Origin: Bacteroidales bacterium
GTDB taxonomy: Bacteria; Bacteroidota; Bacteroidia; Bacteroidales; M50B96
Assembly (NCBI GenBank): GCA_021740905.1
Contig: JAIOYV010000024.1
Location: forward strand, 1 to 64,000
Direction of reading: 5' to 3'
DNA: 64,000 nt
The notes beneath the pieces are model-generated. The model did not search any database, was not told the origin of the DNA, and saw only the letters and a list, made by a program, of their open reading frames with translations. The position numbers and the translations under genes were made by a program. Positions 17,957 through 26,869 of the stretch are shown here, one piece after another; positions within the stretch are counted from its first letter, which is position 1; each line of letters starts with the position of its first letter.

Positions 17957-18706
17957 ATGAAGATTTTAGTTTGCATAAGCAATGTGCCAGACACTACGAC
18001 CAAAATTAAATTGGTCAATAACAATAGTGGCTACGATAAAACCGGCGTTCAGTGGATTATCAATCCTTGGGACGAACTGGCTCTTACCCGTGCCTTACTG
18101 TTGAAAGAAGAACAGGGAAGCCCGATAACAGAAATATCAGTAATCAATGTAGGGACAAAAGATACCGAACCAACTTTGCGCAAAGCCTTGGCGGTGGGTG
18201 CCGACGATGCAATCCGTGTGGATGCGGAAGCCAAAGACGCTTATTATGTAGCTGCACAAATTGCCGAAGTGGTCAAGAATAACGGCTACGATATCGTTTT
18301 GTGTGGTATCGAGTCGAGCGATTACAATGGCTCCGCTGTTGGTGGTATGTTATCTGAATTATTGGATGTGCCCTCGGTTTCGTCGGTGTCGGGTTTGTTT
18401 ATCGAAGACGGAAAAGTAAAACTGAACCGCGAGATTGACGGGGGTACCCAGGTTTTGGCTACCGAAACCCCATTTGTGGCAATCGTCCAGAAAGGGATAG
18501 CTCTCGACCCACGAATCCCTGCGATGCGCGGAATTATGATGGCCCGTAAAAAACCATTGGTAGTTCTGCCTCCAGCAGATATTGAAGCGCTCACCGAGTA
18601 TATCGACTATGAGATGCCCCAGGCAAAATCGGCTTGCAAGATGATAGACGAAGACAATGCGGGAGATATGATCAGATTACTTCACGAAGAAGCAAAAGCG
18701 ATTTAA
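17957..18706 (+). CDS. etfB: Electron transfer flavoprotein beta subunit
   Basis: 249 residues. It starts MKILVCISNVPDTTTKIK and includes NPWDELALTRAL, the AMP-binding region IESSDYNGSAVGGMLSELL, and the ETF-beta signature stretch KLNREIDGGTQV, then PRIPAMRGIMMARKKP. It forms the ETF heterodimer with EtfA and accepts electrons from the dehydrogenase upstream. The gap to etfA is unusually long (201 bases) and holds a repeat. Confidence 0.96.
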   Translation: MKILVCISNVPDTTTKIKLVNNNSGYDKTGVQWIINPWDELALTRALLLKEEQGSPITEISVINVGTKDTEPTLRKALAVGADDAIRVDAEAKDAYYVAAQIAEVVKNNGYDIVLCGIESSDYNGSAVGGMLSELLDVPSVSSVSGLFIEDGKVKLNREIDGGTQVLATETPFVAIVQKGIALDPRIPAMRGIMMARKKPLVVLPPADIEALTEYIDYEMPQAKSACKMIDEDNAGDMIRLLHEEAKAI

Positions 18707-18767
18707 ATTATTATTTATTAATGATTATTGATGAATGGGTTTGTGCAAGAAAAATGGGTTTTCTGAT

Positions 18768-18860
18768 ATTTTTAGCCCCAAAGGGGCGAAAGCATTAGCA
18801 TAGGGCGAAGCCCTATGTATTGATAGGCCATACGATTTTAGCCCTGAAAGGGTGTAATCA
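18768..18860. repeat. Palindromic repeat between etfB and etfA
   Basis: Three short hairpins in a row: GCCCCAAAGGGGC, then ATAGGGCGAAGCCCTAT, then a third built on GCCCTGAAAGGGT. This combination recalls a repeat scattered in Bacteroidota intergenic regions; that recollection was not checked here. It sits inside what should be an operon. Confidence 0.7.
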
Positions 18861-18907
18861 ATTTCAAAACCATCAAATTTCATTCATCAAAAATAAAACA
18901 CAAAAAA

Positions 18908-19870
18908 ATGTCAGTATTAGTATATACAGAAAATTGGGAGGGGAAGTTCAAGAAACTTAGTTTCGAATTGCTCTCCTACGCAAGTGAAATAGCTGCCCAG
19001 TCAGGTGATCAGGTAGTTGCCCTCTCCATTGGAAAGGTTGGCGAAAACGAACTCAATCTGTTAGGAAATTATGGGGCATCAAAAGTCCTTGCGGTAGGTT
19101 ATGATGGCGAACTTGACAATCAAGTTTACACATCGATAATTGCCCAGGCTGTGGAAAAGGAAGACGCCACCATCGTTATCATGTCCGATAACTTTACAGG
19201 AAAGGCACTGGCACCGCGTGTGTCGGCAAAACTGAAAGCCGGTTTGGTAACAGGCGCAGTGGCCGTGCCAGCTTCATTTGATCCTTTTGTGGTGAAGAAA
19301 AAAGCTTTCACCGGAAAAACCTTTGTCCATGTAAAAGTGAATACCGCTAAAAAAGTGATCAGCCTGATTGGTAATTCGGTGGAAATCAAGGAAACGGCCA
19401 ATGCCATCAGCATTGAGAAATTTGGTGCCACTTTGCCAGAAGCCAAAACCAGCGTAAAAGAAGTAAACCGCCTTACAGGCCGGATCCTTTTGACCGATGC
19501 CGAAATTATTGTATCGGGCGGTCGCGGAATGAAGAGCGCTGACAACTGGGCCCCTCTCGAAGAATTTGCCGAAATATTGGGAGCTGCCACAGCTTGTTCG
19601 CGTCCCGTTTCGGATGAAGGTTGGCGCCCTCACCACGAACATGTCGGCCAAACCGGAAAGATTGTTGCCCCGAACCTGTATTTTGCTTTGGGCATATCAG
19701 GAGCTATCCAACATATTGCCGGAGTAAGTGGATCAAAAATTTTGGTGGCCGTAAACAAGGACAAGGACGCTCCTGTATTCGAGGTTGCCGATTATGGTAT
19801 TGTAGGCGATGTACAGAAAGTGCTGCCACAGTTTATCACAGCAGCCAAAGAGCTAAAAGCAAATTCGTAG
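18908..19870 (+). CDS. etfA: Electron transfer flavoprotein alpha subunit
   Basis: 320 residues. The C-terminal FAD domain carries the ETF-alpha signature in [18 protein letters not shown], followed by [20 protein letters not shown]; upstream are [13 protein letters not shown] and [10 protein letters not shown]. It pairs with EtfB and sends electrons from acyl-CoA dehydrogenase to the quinone pool through an ETF:quinone oxidoreductase not seen here. A GC-rich terminator follows. Confidence 0.96.
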   Translation: MSVLVYTENWEGKFKKLSFELLSYASEIAAQSGDQVVALSIGKVGENELNLLGNYGASKVLAVGYDGELDNQVYTSIIAQAVEKEDATIVIMSDNFTGKALAPRVSAKLKAGLVTGAVAVPASFDPFVVKKKAFTGKTFVHVKVNTAKKVISLIGNSVEIKETANAISIEKFGATLPEAKTSVKEVNRLTGRILLTDAEIIVSGGRGMKSADNWAPLEEFAEILGAATACSRPVSDEGWRPHHEHVGQTGKIVAPNLYFALGISGAIQHIAGVSGSKILVAVNKDKDAPVFEVADYGIVGDVQKVLPQFITAAKELKANS

Positions 19871-19893
19871 AAGAAATCAAATTTCAATAATTC

Positions 19894-19925
19894 AAAAGCC
19901 CGGTAAATTTTCTGCCGGGCTTTTT
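19894..19925 (+). terminator. Terminator after etfA
   Basis: AAAAGCCCGG (19894-19903) pairs with CCGGGCTTTT (19915-19924), loop 11, followed by T-rich sequence, 23 bases after the etfA stop. Confidence 0.85.
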
Positions 19926-19938
19926 CATTATAAGTGAT

Positions 19939-20088
19939 TTACCCAAGTCGTATAAAAAAATAGGGCATCATCAACCTTTCTTTATCCATGCCTGAGACTG
20001 TACAAAAATCAAGTTGGTGCTTGCTTTCATTTGACCAATCCTGTAAATTATCGGGAACAATTGGAGTACATATTAGTTTAAGAATCAT
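19939..20088 (-). CDS. Possible small or remnant protein
   Basis: A 49-codon frame from ATG at 20086-20088 to TAA at 19939-19941, containing TPIVPDNLQDWSNESKHQ and a C-terminal YFFIRLG. Its amino acid composition is protein-like, but no family is recognised and no promoter is seen. It lies next to a decayed toxin-antitoxin pair, so it may itself be a gene remnant. Confidence 0.25.
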   Translation of the reverse strand: MILKLICTPIVPDNLQDWSNESKHQLDFCTVSGMDKERLMMPYFFIRLG

Positions 20089-20118
20089 TACATTTGAATA
20101 CATAAATTTTGCTTAGCT

Positions 20119-20370
20119 ATGGAAGATCAAGTCTTGAACCAAGAGTTTATCAATTATTTCAAGTTGCTTTCTTTGGATCAAAAAGAATCATTATTAGCAC
20201 TGATAAAATCCTTTTAAAACAAGGATGCAAGCGAAAACCATCGAATTTCTGTATCGCAATACAACATAGAGGTTTCGGAGGCTGAGAAACGAATTGATGC
20301 CGGGCAATTTACTCCGCATGTCACGTTTAAAAAGGCAATGGCCGGATGGAAGGCAAGCAAAACTTACTGA
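20119..20370 (+). pseudogene. Antitoxin of a RelE/ParE-type system, broken by a stop codon
   Basis: The frame reads as a typical 83-residue antitoxin: an N-terminal part ending LLALIKSF, an in-frame TAA at 20215-20217 (codon 33), then an intact continuation containing SEAEKRIDAGQF and KKAMAGWKASKTY to the TGA at 20368. The reading frame is kept on both sides of the stop, so a single substitution explains the break. It overlaps the toxin gene by 25 bases, as in functional modules. Confidence 0.75.
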
Positions 20371-20654
20371 TTATCTGGGATACCCTTGCCGAATCCCAAT
20401 TGAAGGAAATTTATCAAACCATCCTCATGGAATCCTATCAAGGGGCATAGATTGTATTAGATTCGATCCTTGAAAAAGTAGATGAAATTCCAGCCCAACC
20501 TTACCGCTACCCCATTGACCAATTTATGAAAGATAATCCTGGAAATTACAGGGCTTTCGAGGTAAACAATTACAGGATAGCATATAAAATGACAGAAGGG
20601 TATATTCAGATACTACGGGTACGATATGTAAAAAGGGAGCCTTTGTTATTCTAA
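20346..20654 (+). pseudogene. RelE/ParE-type toxin, broken by a stop codon
   Basis: The frame begins MEGKQNLLIIWDTLAESQLKE and continues through an in-frame TAG at codon 35 (20448-20450) to YRYPIDQF, NYRAFEVNNYRIAYKM and LRVRYVKREPLLF. This is the layout of a RelE/ParE plasmid-stabilisation toxin of about 100 residues. The C-terminal part with the conserved Arg-rich strand is intact apart from the nonsense codon. With the antitoxin also interrupted, the module is considered dead. Confidence 0.78.
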
Positions 20655-21098
20655 AATTCCTTTGTCTGTGAGTGATAAACCAAAAATTCATCCCACAGCC
20701 CCATAATTAACTACACCATAGTTATATAGTTTCTGATAAATATTGAGAAATGCCATCCGATGTATTTTCAGACCGTGCTCAAAGATAGTTTTGAAGAGTG
20801 GATTTTGTTTTACACACAACAATCTTTTATACCCATTTTATTAATAATTATTCATGCTTTTGGAAGTAGAATAAATATCGCAAAGGAACTCATTAAATTA
20901 CTTAAAAATCTAAGTATCCCGATTCCTATTTGAAATGAGCCTTTTGTTCGTTCCCTTCTAAAGCCCCTTCAATCCTTCCTGTTGGACAGGTAGGTCTACT
21001 CCCGATGAACATCAGGACAGGCTATTGTAACTTAAAATGGCTTTGGTTTAATACACAATTGGTATAAGAGGCAAAAGCAGATCAATTTGAATAAGATG
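20655..21098. other. Noncoding stretch after the dead toxin gene
   Basis: No gene was found on either strand. A short hairpin-prone segment at about 20983-21027 (CTGTTGGACAGG, then CCCGATGAACATCAGG) looks like a fragment of an intergenic repeat. The rest is AT-rich without recognisable features. Confidence 0.4.
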
Positions 21099-21134
21099 AA
21101 AAAGAGGGACAACCTTTCGGTTGGTCCCTCTTTC
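21099..21134 (-). terminator. Terminator of the lipoprotein gene at 21163
   Basis: AAAGAGGGACAACC and GGTTGGTCCCTCTTT form a 12-bp stem with one bulged base; A- and T-rich flanks make it usable in both directions. It lies just downstream of the minus-strand stop codon at 21163. Confidence 0.8.
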
Positions 21135-21162
21135 ATTGTGGGTTAATTTGATCTTAGTTTTT

Positions 21163-21753
21163 TCATGATGTCCTTCGTGGGACTTTTTTATATGTAATTT
21201 TTATGCTGAACTCTTCGCCGGTTTGCTCAACCACAATTTGATCTTCGGTTTCGCTCAGGACTTTATACTTGCTCTCGTCAAGACTTTTGTTTAATCTATT
21301 TGTGTAGGGACCATAAGGGCTAAGGATGATGGTCAGGTAGCTGTTGGCACCATCGTAACCATTGTAGCCAGGACCACCTTCTGTACCATAGTTTCTCCAA
21401 ATTTCATACTCTATTTCCCAGGCATACCAAGCCATACCATAACCGTCCCAGAATTCACCTTCATAATATAATTCGTAATATCCTGGTCTGGTCAAATAGT
21501 ATCTTCCCCAATCGAAATGGTAAGGGATGTCGCTGGTCCCGGCATCGAGGTACAATGGTTTTTCATATTCCCAATCTAATGCTAAGTAGGCGTTGCCTGG
21601 TCTGCCATCATATCCCATTGGTGCTGGGTCGACTACTTCGATGTAGCAGGAGCTTATGGCAAATGGGAGAGCAAATAAAATTAAGTATAATTTACTAAAT
21701 CTGGCACGGGTAGTAAAGGCACTTTTTCTAAATTTTCTAATTAGGTTTTTCAT
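21163..21753 (-). CDS. Secreted lipoprotein, family not recognised
   Basis: 196 residues from the ATG at 21753 (an earlier in-frame ATG adds 13 residues before the signal). It has a long basic N-region, a hydrophobic stretch LYLILFALPFA and the lipobox ISSC, so lipidation is expected. The mature part is rich in Tyr, Trp and Gly (GYDGRPGNAYLAL, RYYLTRPGYYELYYEG, YGMAWYAWEIEYEIW) and ends with a short basic tail KKVPRRTS. No function is assigned. It is monocistronic, with its own terminator. Confidence 0.75.
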   Translation of the reverse strand: MKNLIRKFRKSAFTTRARFSKLYLILFALPFAISSCYIEVVDPAPMGYDGRPGNAYLALDWEYEKPLYLDAGTSDIPYHFDWGRYYLTRPGYYELYYEGEFWDGYGMAWYAWEIEYEIWRNYGTEGGPGYNGYDGANSYLTIILSPYGPYTNRLNKSLDESKYKVLSETEDQIVVEQTGEEFSIKITYKKVPRRTS

Positions 21754-21934
21754 GATTTCAGTTTTTAAATGTTTACAGCTCAGAAAAACCAATTAACATG
21801 CCAAAAATAAATAGTCCTCCTATCTCGATACAGATAAAGCTATAGTATACACTTCTAAATATGTTGTTTATAGGGTATTAGAAGTAATCGAAGTTTATTT
21901 CCAAGCAATTGCAGATTTTAGGAAGTTATTTCGA

Positions 21935-23158
21935 CTATCTCACGATGGCTATTCTTTCAATAGAAATATTTATTCCTGATTGAATTCCTATGATGTAAAT
22001 TCCGGGCAGCAGATGGCTAACATCAACATCAAAAGAACCTTCCCCTGATTTATTAAATCTCAAATTTTCAATTCTCTCACCCGAAATTGTATAGATTTGG
22101 AAAGATGGATTTATACCTACACTACTATTTATACGGATTGAAACTTCGGTACTTGTAGGGATTGGAAAAATATCAACAACTATTTCTGGCTCCAATTCTT
22201 CAATAGAGGTAGTGGTTGCAGTAGAATAAAACAAGGCTTTGCCCAAAAAAGTATTCAGTTGATACCCCATTAGAGAATCACCAGTTGATAGTTGTTCTAC
22301 AGTTATACTATGTTGCAGATAATCATACACAAATATACTTTTTCTTGTTGCGTCAAAATCAAGGGCAGCTTTCATTTCTCCACTCCAGGGAAGAGAATAC
22401 ACCGAATCATTAGCAATATCGTAATACGAGGGATAGTTCATGATGAACAAAGTGTCGCCAACTGGCAACGGAGGAACAAGATTTCCAGCCCCTTCAAGAT
22501 GATAGAGCGTTTGGCAGGAAAAATCAGATAAATCAATTCTCATCATAGACGATCGGATGGCACCGGTGACATATTCTACATCAACAAAAACAAACTCTCC
22601 ATAGGGCACAAGAAACATGTTCATACCTGCAAAAAAGAAGGGATGCTCTGTCTGAATCTGTAGCAGTGTATCCTCAACAACCAGGTCGATAACCTGAACA
22701 AATGTGTCGAGGGAAATAAAAGCCAAATCGTTCAACACCAGCAAGTCGAAACCGGGAGATGCCATTTTAGTTGTATCAAGGCTAAAAAGTTGACTCATCG
22801 AGGCCAGAGAGTACACGCGGAAATAGGGAGGTGCGGAGCTGGTAACAACCAACCTATCGCCCCACATATCCATCTGGTGAATATCTACGCCCATCAAGCT
22901 GTCGAGTTTTTCGCCTGATGAAGCCGAAAAAATATATAGGTCGTCTTTTCCTGCCAATAGAAGACTATCATACAAGATGATATCGCCCAATTCAATGGTA
23001 TGGGTAAATTGATATGTGCCGGTATTTGTTTCGAAATATCCCAATTCACCTGGTGTGCCACTGGTGTGCACCCATAAATTTCCTTCAGGGATTTGTTGAC
23101 TAAATACAATATTCACAAAAATAATAAGGAGAAATAAGGAAAGTAGGTAATTTTTCAT
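21935..23158 (-). CDS. T9SS cargo protein with type A sorting domain
   Basis: 407 residues from the ATG at 23158, which opens the signal peptide (LLSLFLLIIFVNIVFSQQ); 21 codons upstream are also open but lack signal character. The central part is a series of beta-strand-like segments suggestive of a propeller (LYIFSASSGEKLDSL, LVVTSSAPPYFRVYSL, DLAFISLDTFVQVIDL). The last 80 residues are a type A sorting domain: VDIFPIPTSTEVSIRI, FQIYTISGERI and LLPGIYIIGI. It should be exported through the Gld machinery encoded at 4.5-10.3 kb. Ligand unknown. Confidence 0.85.
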   Translation of the reverse strand: MKNYLLSLFLLIIFVNIVFSQQIPEGNLWVHTSGTPGELGYFETNTGTYQFTHTIELGDIILYDSLLLAGKDDLYIFSASSGEKLDSLMGVDIHQMDMWGDRLVVTSSAPPYFRVYSLASMSQLFSLDTTKMASPGFDLLVLNDLAFISLDTFVQVIDLVVEDTLLQIQTEHPFFFAGMNMFLVPYGEFVFVDVEYVTGAIRSSMMRIDLSDFSCQTLYHLEGAGNLVPPLPVGDTLFIMNYPSYYDIANDSVYSLPWSGEMKAALDFDATRKSIFVYDYLQHSITVEQLSTGDSLMGYQLNTFLGKALFYSTATTTSIEELEPEIVVDIFPIPTSTEVSIRINSSVGINPSFQIYTISGERIENLRFNKSGEGSFDVDVSHLLPGIYIIGIQSGINISIERIAIVR

Positions 23159-23474
23159 AATACAATATTCTATAATTAACATTTTCAGTTTATGACTTAG
23201 AAACAGATAAAATGGATGCACTAAAGATTTAATTTGAGACCAAATGGTTGACCTCTAAAACATAGCCAACATCATACTTTGCTAAAAATATTGGATATTG
23301 AACAATACCTTCAAAAAAGCCTTTAGTTTCTAAGTGAATAGTCAAATTTCATTTAGGTGTAAATATTTCCGAGTCAGGATATAAGATATAAATTGAAAGT
23401 GGAGGCCAGTATCACTGAAAAAAACGGGGCGCAACCGAAAAGCCAAACGAGTAGGAAGCTAAACAACGAATAGT
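23159..23474. other. Divergent intergenic region
   Basis: Lies between the divergent T9SS cargo gene and the AraC-type regulator gene. It presumably holds both promoters, but no clear TAnnTTTG match was found and no gene or repeat is seen. Confidence 0.4.
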
Positions 23475-24584
23475 ATGCCTATTTATATGGATCGTCACGA
23501 TGTTTCTGAAGAGGTTACAGCAGAGAATGTTGCTAACTTACACCAACAAGATTTGCTAGTCCAACATGAATTTGATTGCCGGGGATTGACTTATTGGTTC
23601 GATGAAAAAAGAAAAACTGCTTTTTGTTTGGTCGAAGCACCTAATGACCAGGCAATTCATGATATGCACAACCACGCTCATGGTTCAATCCCTCATTCTA
23701 TAATTGAGGTTGATGCCAGAATTGTTGAATCTTTTTTAGGCAGGATTGAAGATCCTGAGAAATCAAAAAACACCGATCTGAATATAATTAATGACCCGGC
23801 TTTTCGAACCATTATGATGTTCAGAGTAAAACTGGATTCTCTAATTGATAATGAGTTAATAAATAGCAATGCTTTTTTCGAGACTCTTAATTCATCCATT
23901 ATGGAGAAATTGGAGTATTTTAATGGAAGGATCGTGAAACAAGACTCGGAAAACATGCTTGTTTCGTTCGATTCTGTTTCGAATGCAGTGAATTGTGCTG
24001 TGCAGCTTCAATCCATATTCCGAGGGTTTGTGCGAGATAATTCCCCAAGAAATATTGTTTTAAAAATAGGATTAAGTTCCGGGGTGCCAGTAACTGGGAA
24101 GAAAGCCATTTTCGAAGACTCGCTAAAATTATCCGAGCGAATGTGCTTTATTGCGAATGTAGACATAATTGTTTCAAATGAAGTAAAGAATTTATACAAA
24201 AGTGAGAATTTGAATTCCTTTATTAATGAGAAATGGGTACTCGCTTTATCTACAGCACAAGAGAAATTCCTTACTCAATTTATGGATTTCGTTGAAGATT
24301 CCTGGCGGGATCCTGAAATAAAGGTAGATGATTTTGGTAAGGCTTTAGGCCTAAGTAAATCGCAAATATACCGGACCATGATGATCCTGTTCGACCAATC
24401 GCCAAATATATTCCTGCGCGAATATCGACTTAGCAAAGCTTTAGAATTATTAAGAAAGCAATCGAACAACATCTCTGAAACCGCATTTGAAGCTGGTTTT
24501 AGTAGCCCATCCTATTTTTCAAAATGTTTTCAGAAAAGGTATGGAATTATACCTTCCGAATATATTCAGCGCATTGATAAATAA
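23475..24584 (+). CDS. Regulator fusing DUF4242, a degenerate nucleotide cyclase domain and AraC HTH
   Basis: 369 residues in three parts. Residues 1-90 resemble SCO4226-like DUF4242 domains (MPIYMDRHDV, HNHAHGSIPHSIIEVD; the His-rich segment could bind metal). Residues about 110-260 resemble a class III adenylate/guanylate cyclase: GRIVKQDSENMLVSFDS is in place of GRIVKTTGDGFLAEF, and LKIGLSSGVPVTGKKAIFED matches the later core. The first metal-binding Asp and the GD pair are missing, so catalysis is unlikely. Residues about 275-365 are an AraC-type DNA-binding domain (FGKALGLSKSQIYRTM, ISETAFEAGFSSPSYFSKCF). It is probably a ligand-sensing transcription factor, and its nearest target would be the exported globin gene downstream. 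Confidence 0.85.
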   Translation: MPIYMDRHDVSEEVTAENVANLHQQDLLVQHEFDCRGLTYWFDEKRKTAFCLVEAPNDQAIHDMHNHAHGSIPHSIIEVDARIVESFLGRIEDPEKSKNTDLNIINDPAFRTIMMFRVKLDSLIDNELINSNAFFETLNSSIMEKLEYFNGRIVKQDSENMLVSFDSVSNAVNCAVQLQSIFRGFVRDNSPRNIVLKIGLSSGVPVTGKKAIFEDSLKLSERMCFIANVDIIVSNEVKNLYKSENLNSFINEKWVLALSTAQEKFLTQFMDFVEDSWRDPEIKVDDFGKALGLSKSQIYRTMMILFDQSPNIFLREYRLSKALELLRKQSNNISETAFEAGFSSPSYFSKCFQKRYGIIPSEYIQRIDK

Positions 24585-24855
24585 TTCATGAGCTTGGTCT
24601 AAAAAGCACAAACCTGTCTGAAATAGTCATCCGATGACTTTTTAGACTGGACACATTCAATCCTTTCAAATCTTTATTGTCTTATGAACCAAAAATACTT
24701 GCATTAGAACCAAATGTGATATTCGGTAAGATTTTTTCGCCGTAATTTTGTTTTATCAAATTTGTCTTGTTGGATTAGCTATTACTACCCGGGATGTTAT
24801 CGTATGGTTGTCAGGGCACAAGCTATTCAGAATTATTAATATTAAAAAAAAAGTT

Positions 24856-25308
24856 ATGAAAAAGTTGTTTTCAATGGTTCTCGTACTATTATCATTCGCA
24901 TTGTTCACAAATGCCGAAAATTCAGAGGGTAATGATCAAAAAAGTCTATTTGAGCGCCTGGGAGGAACCGAGGGTATTACAAAAATAGTTGATGATGTGG
25001 TTGAAGCGCACATGAATAATCCTGCAATTTCTGCCAGGTTTAGTCCTTATGGCAAGCAACCTGAGCGATTGGCTGTTATTAAAAAGCACACAATTGAATT
25101 TTTTAGTATGGGCAGCGGTGCTCAAATTGCCTATACGGGAAAAGACATGCCTACCACACATGCTGGCATGAACATTAGCGCTGCTGAGTATATGTGTGTT
25201 GTGGATGATATAATGATGGTTTTGGATAAACATAAAATTGATGAAGAGTCGAAAAAAGATGTGCTTGCTATTCTTTGGTCTTTGAAAGGGATGATAATGG
25301 CGAAATAA
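24856..25308 (+). CDS. Exported truncated haemoglobin (group I-like)
   Basis: 150 residues from the ATG at 24856, where a signal peptide begins (FSMVLVLLSFALFTNA); the frame is open 36 codons further up but that part is not signal-like. The mature part is a truncated globin: LFERLGGTEGITKIVDDVVEAH, RFSPYGKQPERLAVIKKHTIEFF and DMPTTHAGMNISAAEY, where the His of the THAGMNI region is the likely proximal ligand. Export of such a globin to the periplasm is uncommon. It follows the DUF4242-cyclase-AraC regulator by 271 bases, and a TAATTTTG box at 24743 may be its promoter. A terminator follows. Confidence 0.88.
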   Translation: MKKLFSMVLVLLSFALFTNAENSEGNDQKSLFERLGGTEGITKIVDDVVEAHMNNPAISARFSPYGKQPERLAVIKKHTIEFFSMGSGAQIAYTGKDMPTTHAGMNISAAEYMCVVDDIMMVLDKHKIDEESKKDVLAILWSLKGMIMAK

Positions 25309-25366
25309 TCGATACAACGTAAAATAGTGCTGCGAAGAAAATATCATCGAAAGCACAAAAATCTTT

Positions 25367-25400
25367 CAGCTCGCTGTTTCACAGTGGGCTGATTTTGTTT
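25367..25400 (+). terminator. Terminator after the exported globin
   Basis: CAGCTCGCTG (25367-25376) pairs with CAGTGGGCTG (25382-25391) including two G-T pairs, loop 5, followed by a T-rich run. Confidence 0.75.
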
Positions 25401-25504
25401 TATGTCTCGAATGATCCACTATTTTTTATATCCATATCCTTACCGAGGTAAAATAATACGCATAATCATTACCCTTCTATGGTTTTAATTGGATAAAATG
25501 TTGC

Positions 25505-25512
25505 TATTTTTG
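25505..25512 (+). promoter_or_regulatory. Promoter box (TATTTTTG) of galK
   Basis: Fits TAnnTTTG. It predicts a transcript start near 25519, after the first possible ATG (25514), and so supports translation from the ATG at 25547. Confidence 0.5.
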
Positions 25513-25546
25513 GATGCCTCTTATTATCAGAAACGAAGCAAAACCT

Positions 25547-26698
25547 ATGGTAGTAGAAAAGATTTCAGGAAAATTCAAAAACCTGTTTGAGACCGAACCT
25601 CGTTTGTTCCAGTCGCCTGGAAGGATAAATCTGATTGGCGAACACACCGACTACAACGAGGGATTTGTACTCCCAGCAGCGATTGACAAAACCATTGTAG
25701 CGGCCATTAATTTGAATTCAAAAAAAATGTTTCGATTTTATTCTTTCGATTATGAGGAATATTTTGAGATTAAAATATCAGAGATTGAAATTCAGGATAC
25801 GCTTTGGGCGAATTATTTACTTGGTGTCATCGCTCAATTTCAAAAAAATGGACTGGCTGTAGCAGGCATCGATTGTGTTTTCGGAGGTGATATCCCCATT
25901 GGTGCCGGGCTTTCCTCCTCGGCAGCACTGGAATGTGCCATTGCTTATGGGATTAATGAATTATTCAATTTTAAGTTGAGTAAAATGCAACTGGTCAAAA
26001 TGGCCCAAAAAGCCGAGCATGAATACGCTGGTGTCAATTGTGGGATAATGGACCAGTTTGCCAGTGTCTTTGGATTGGATAAACAGGTCGTGAAGTTGGA
26101 TTGCCGATCGCTTGAACATTCCTATTTCCCATTGGATTTACAAGACTACTCCATTGTTTTATGCGACACGAAAGTAATACACAGCCTGGCTTCAACAAAA
26201 TATAACACTCGGCGAATGGAATGTGAGGAAGGGGTGAGGATTTTGATACAATTTGCACCGGAGATTAATTCGCTGAGAGATGTTGACATGGATTTGCTTC
26301 TTGAGCATAAGTCGGAATTAGAGCCAGTTGTTTTCAAAAGATGTAAATATATTATCGAGGAAAACAGGCGGGTTAATGAAACCTGTTTGGCCCTCGAAAA
26401 GAATGATTTTGAATTATTCGGGAACTTGCTGTATGCCTCTCATGAAGGTTTGAAAAATGAATACCAGGTAAGTTGCAAAGAGTTGGACATATTAGTCGAT
26501 TTTACAAAAAGCAGAAAAGATGTGCTTGGTGCCCGGATGATGGGCGGAGGTTTCGGGGGCTGTACCATTAATTTGGTATCGAAGTCTTCGGAAGAGGAGT
26601 TTATCGCAGCCATTGCAAAGGACTATTTAAAACGAACAAATATAATTTTAGAAGTTTATAAAATAGAAGTTTCAAAGGGGACTTCTGAAATTAGTTAG
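25547..26698 (+). CDS. galK: Galactokinase
   Basis: 383 residues from the ATG at 25547, the usual galactokinase length. It phosphorylates galactose to galactose 1-phosphate. Motifs: the galactokinase signature SPGRINLIGEHTDYNEG (from about residue 22), the GHMP ATP loop IPIGAGLSSSAALE (about residue 115) and the third motif GARMMGGGFGGCTIN (about residue 328). The catalytic Asp lies in GVNCGIMDQFAS. An upstream in-frame ATG at 25514 is less likely given the promoter box. The next gene is a vSGLT-like transporter, and galM lies 5 kb further on. Confidence 0.95.
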   Translation: MVVEKISGKFKNLFETEPRLFQSPGRINLIGEHTDYNEGFVLPAAIDKTIVAAINLNSKKMFRFYSFDYEEYFEIKISEIEIQDTLWANYLLGVIAQFQKNGLAVAGIDCVFGGDIPIGAGLSSSAALECAIAYGINELFNFKLSKMQLVKMAQKAEHEYAGVNCGIMDQFASVFGLDKQVVKLDCRSLEHSYFPLDLQDYSIVLCDTKVIHSLASTKYNTRRMECEEGVRILIQFAPEINSLRDVDMDLLLEHKSELEPVVFKRCKYIIEENRRVNETCLALEKNDFELFGNLLYASHEGLKNEYQVSCKELDILVDFTKSRKDVLGARMMGGGFGGCTINLVSKSSEEEFIAAIAKDYLKRTNIILEVYKIEVSKGTSEIS

Positions 26699-26734
26699 TT
26701 TCAGAAGAAAGATACCTAGCTTTATAAAAATCAA

Positions 26735-26845
26735 ATGACAAACAACAAAAATCAAATAAATCTCAAATTTCAAGAAATCAAACTGTTTCGGATTTGATAT
26801 TTATAATTTTGGAAATTATTTGATATTTGAGATTTTCTTGCAAGC
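26735..26845. repeat. AT-rich inverted repeat between galK and the symporter
   Basis: AATAAATCTCAAATTTC on the left faces a right arm that reads GAAATTATTTGATATTTGAG, and GGATTTGATATTTATAA lies between. The two halves can fold into a long imperfect hairpin. It may be a repeat copy rather than an operon-specific signal. Confidence 0.5.
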
Positions 26846-26869
26846 AATTATTGAATTAAACTGAATACT

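Noticed and set aside
18908-19870. Bifurcating (caffeyl-CoA/Bcd-type) ETF
   Set aside because: Dehydrogenase, etfB and etfA motifs fit the ordinary acyl-CoA oxidation set; nothing in the sequence points to bifurcation.
20119-20654. Stop-codon reassignment as an explanation for the interrupted toxin and antitoxin
   Set aside because: TAA and TAG both serve as normal terminators in neighbouring genes (for example gldK, recG), so recoding is not supported.
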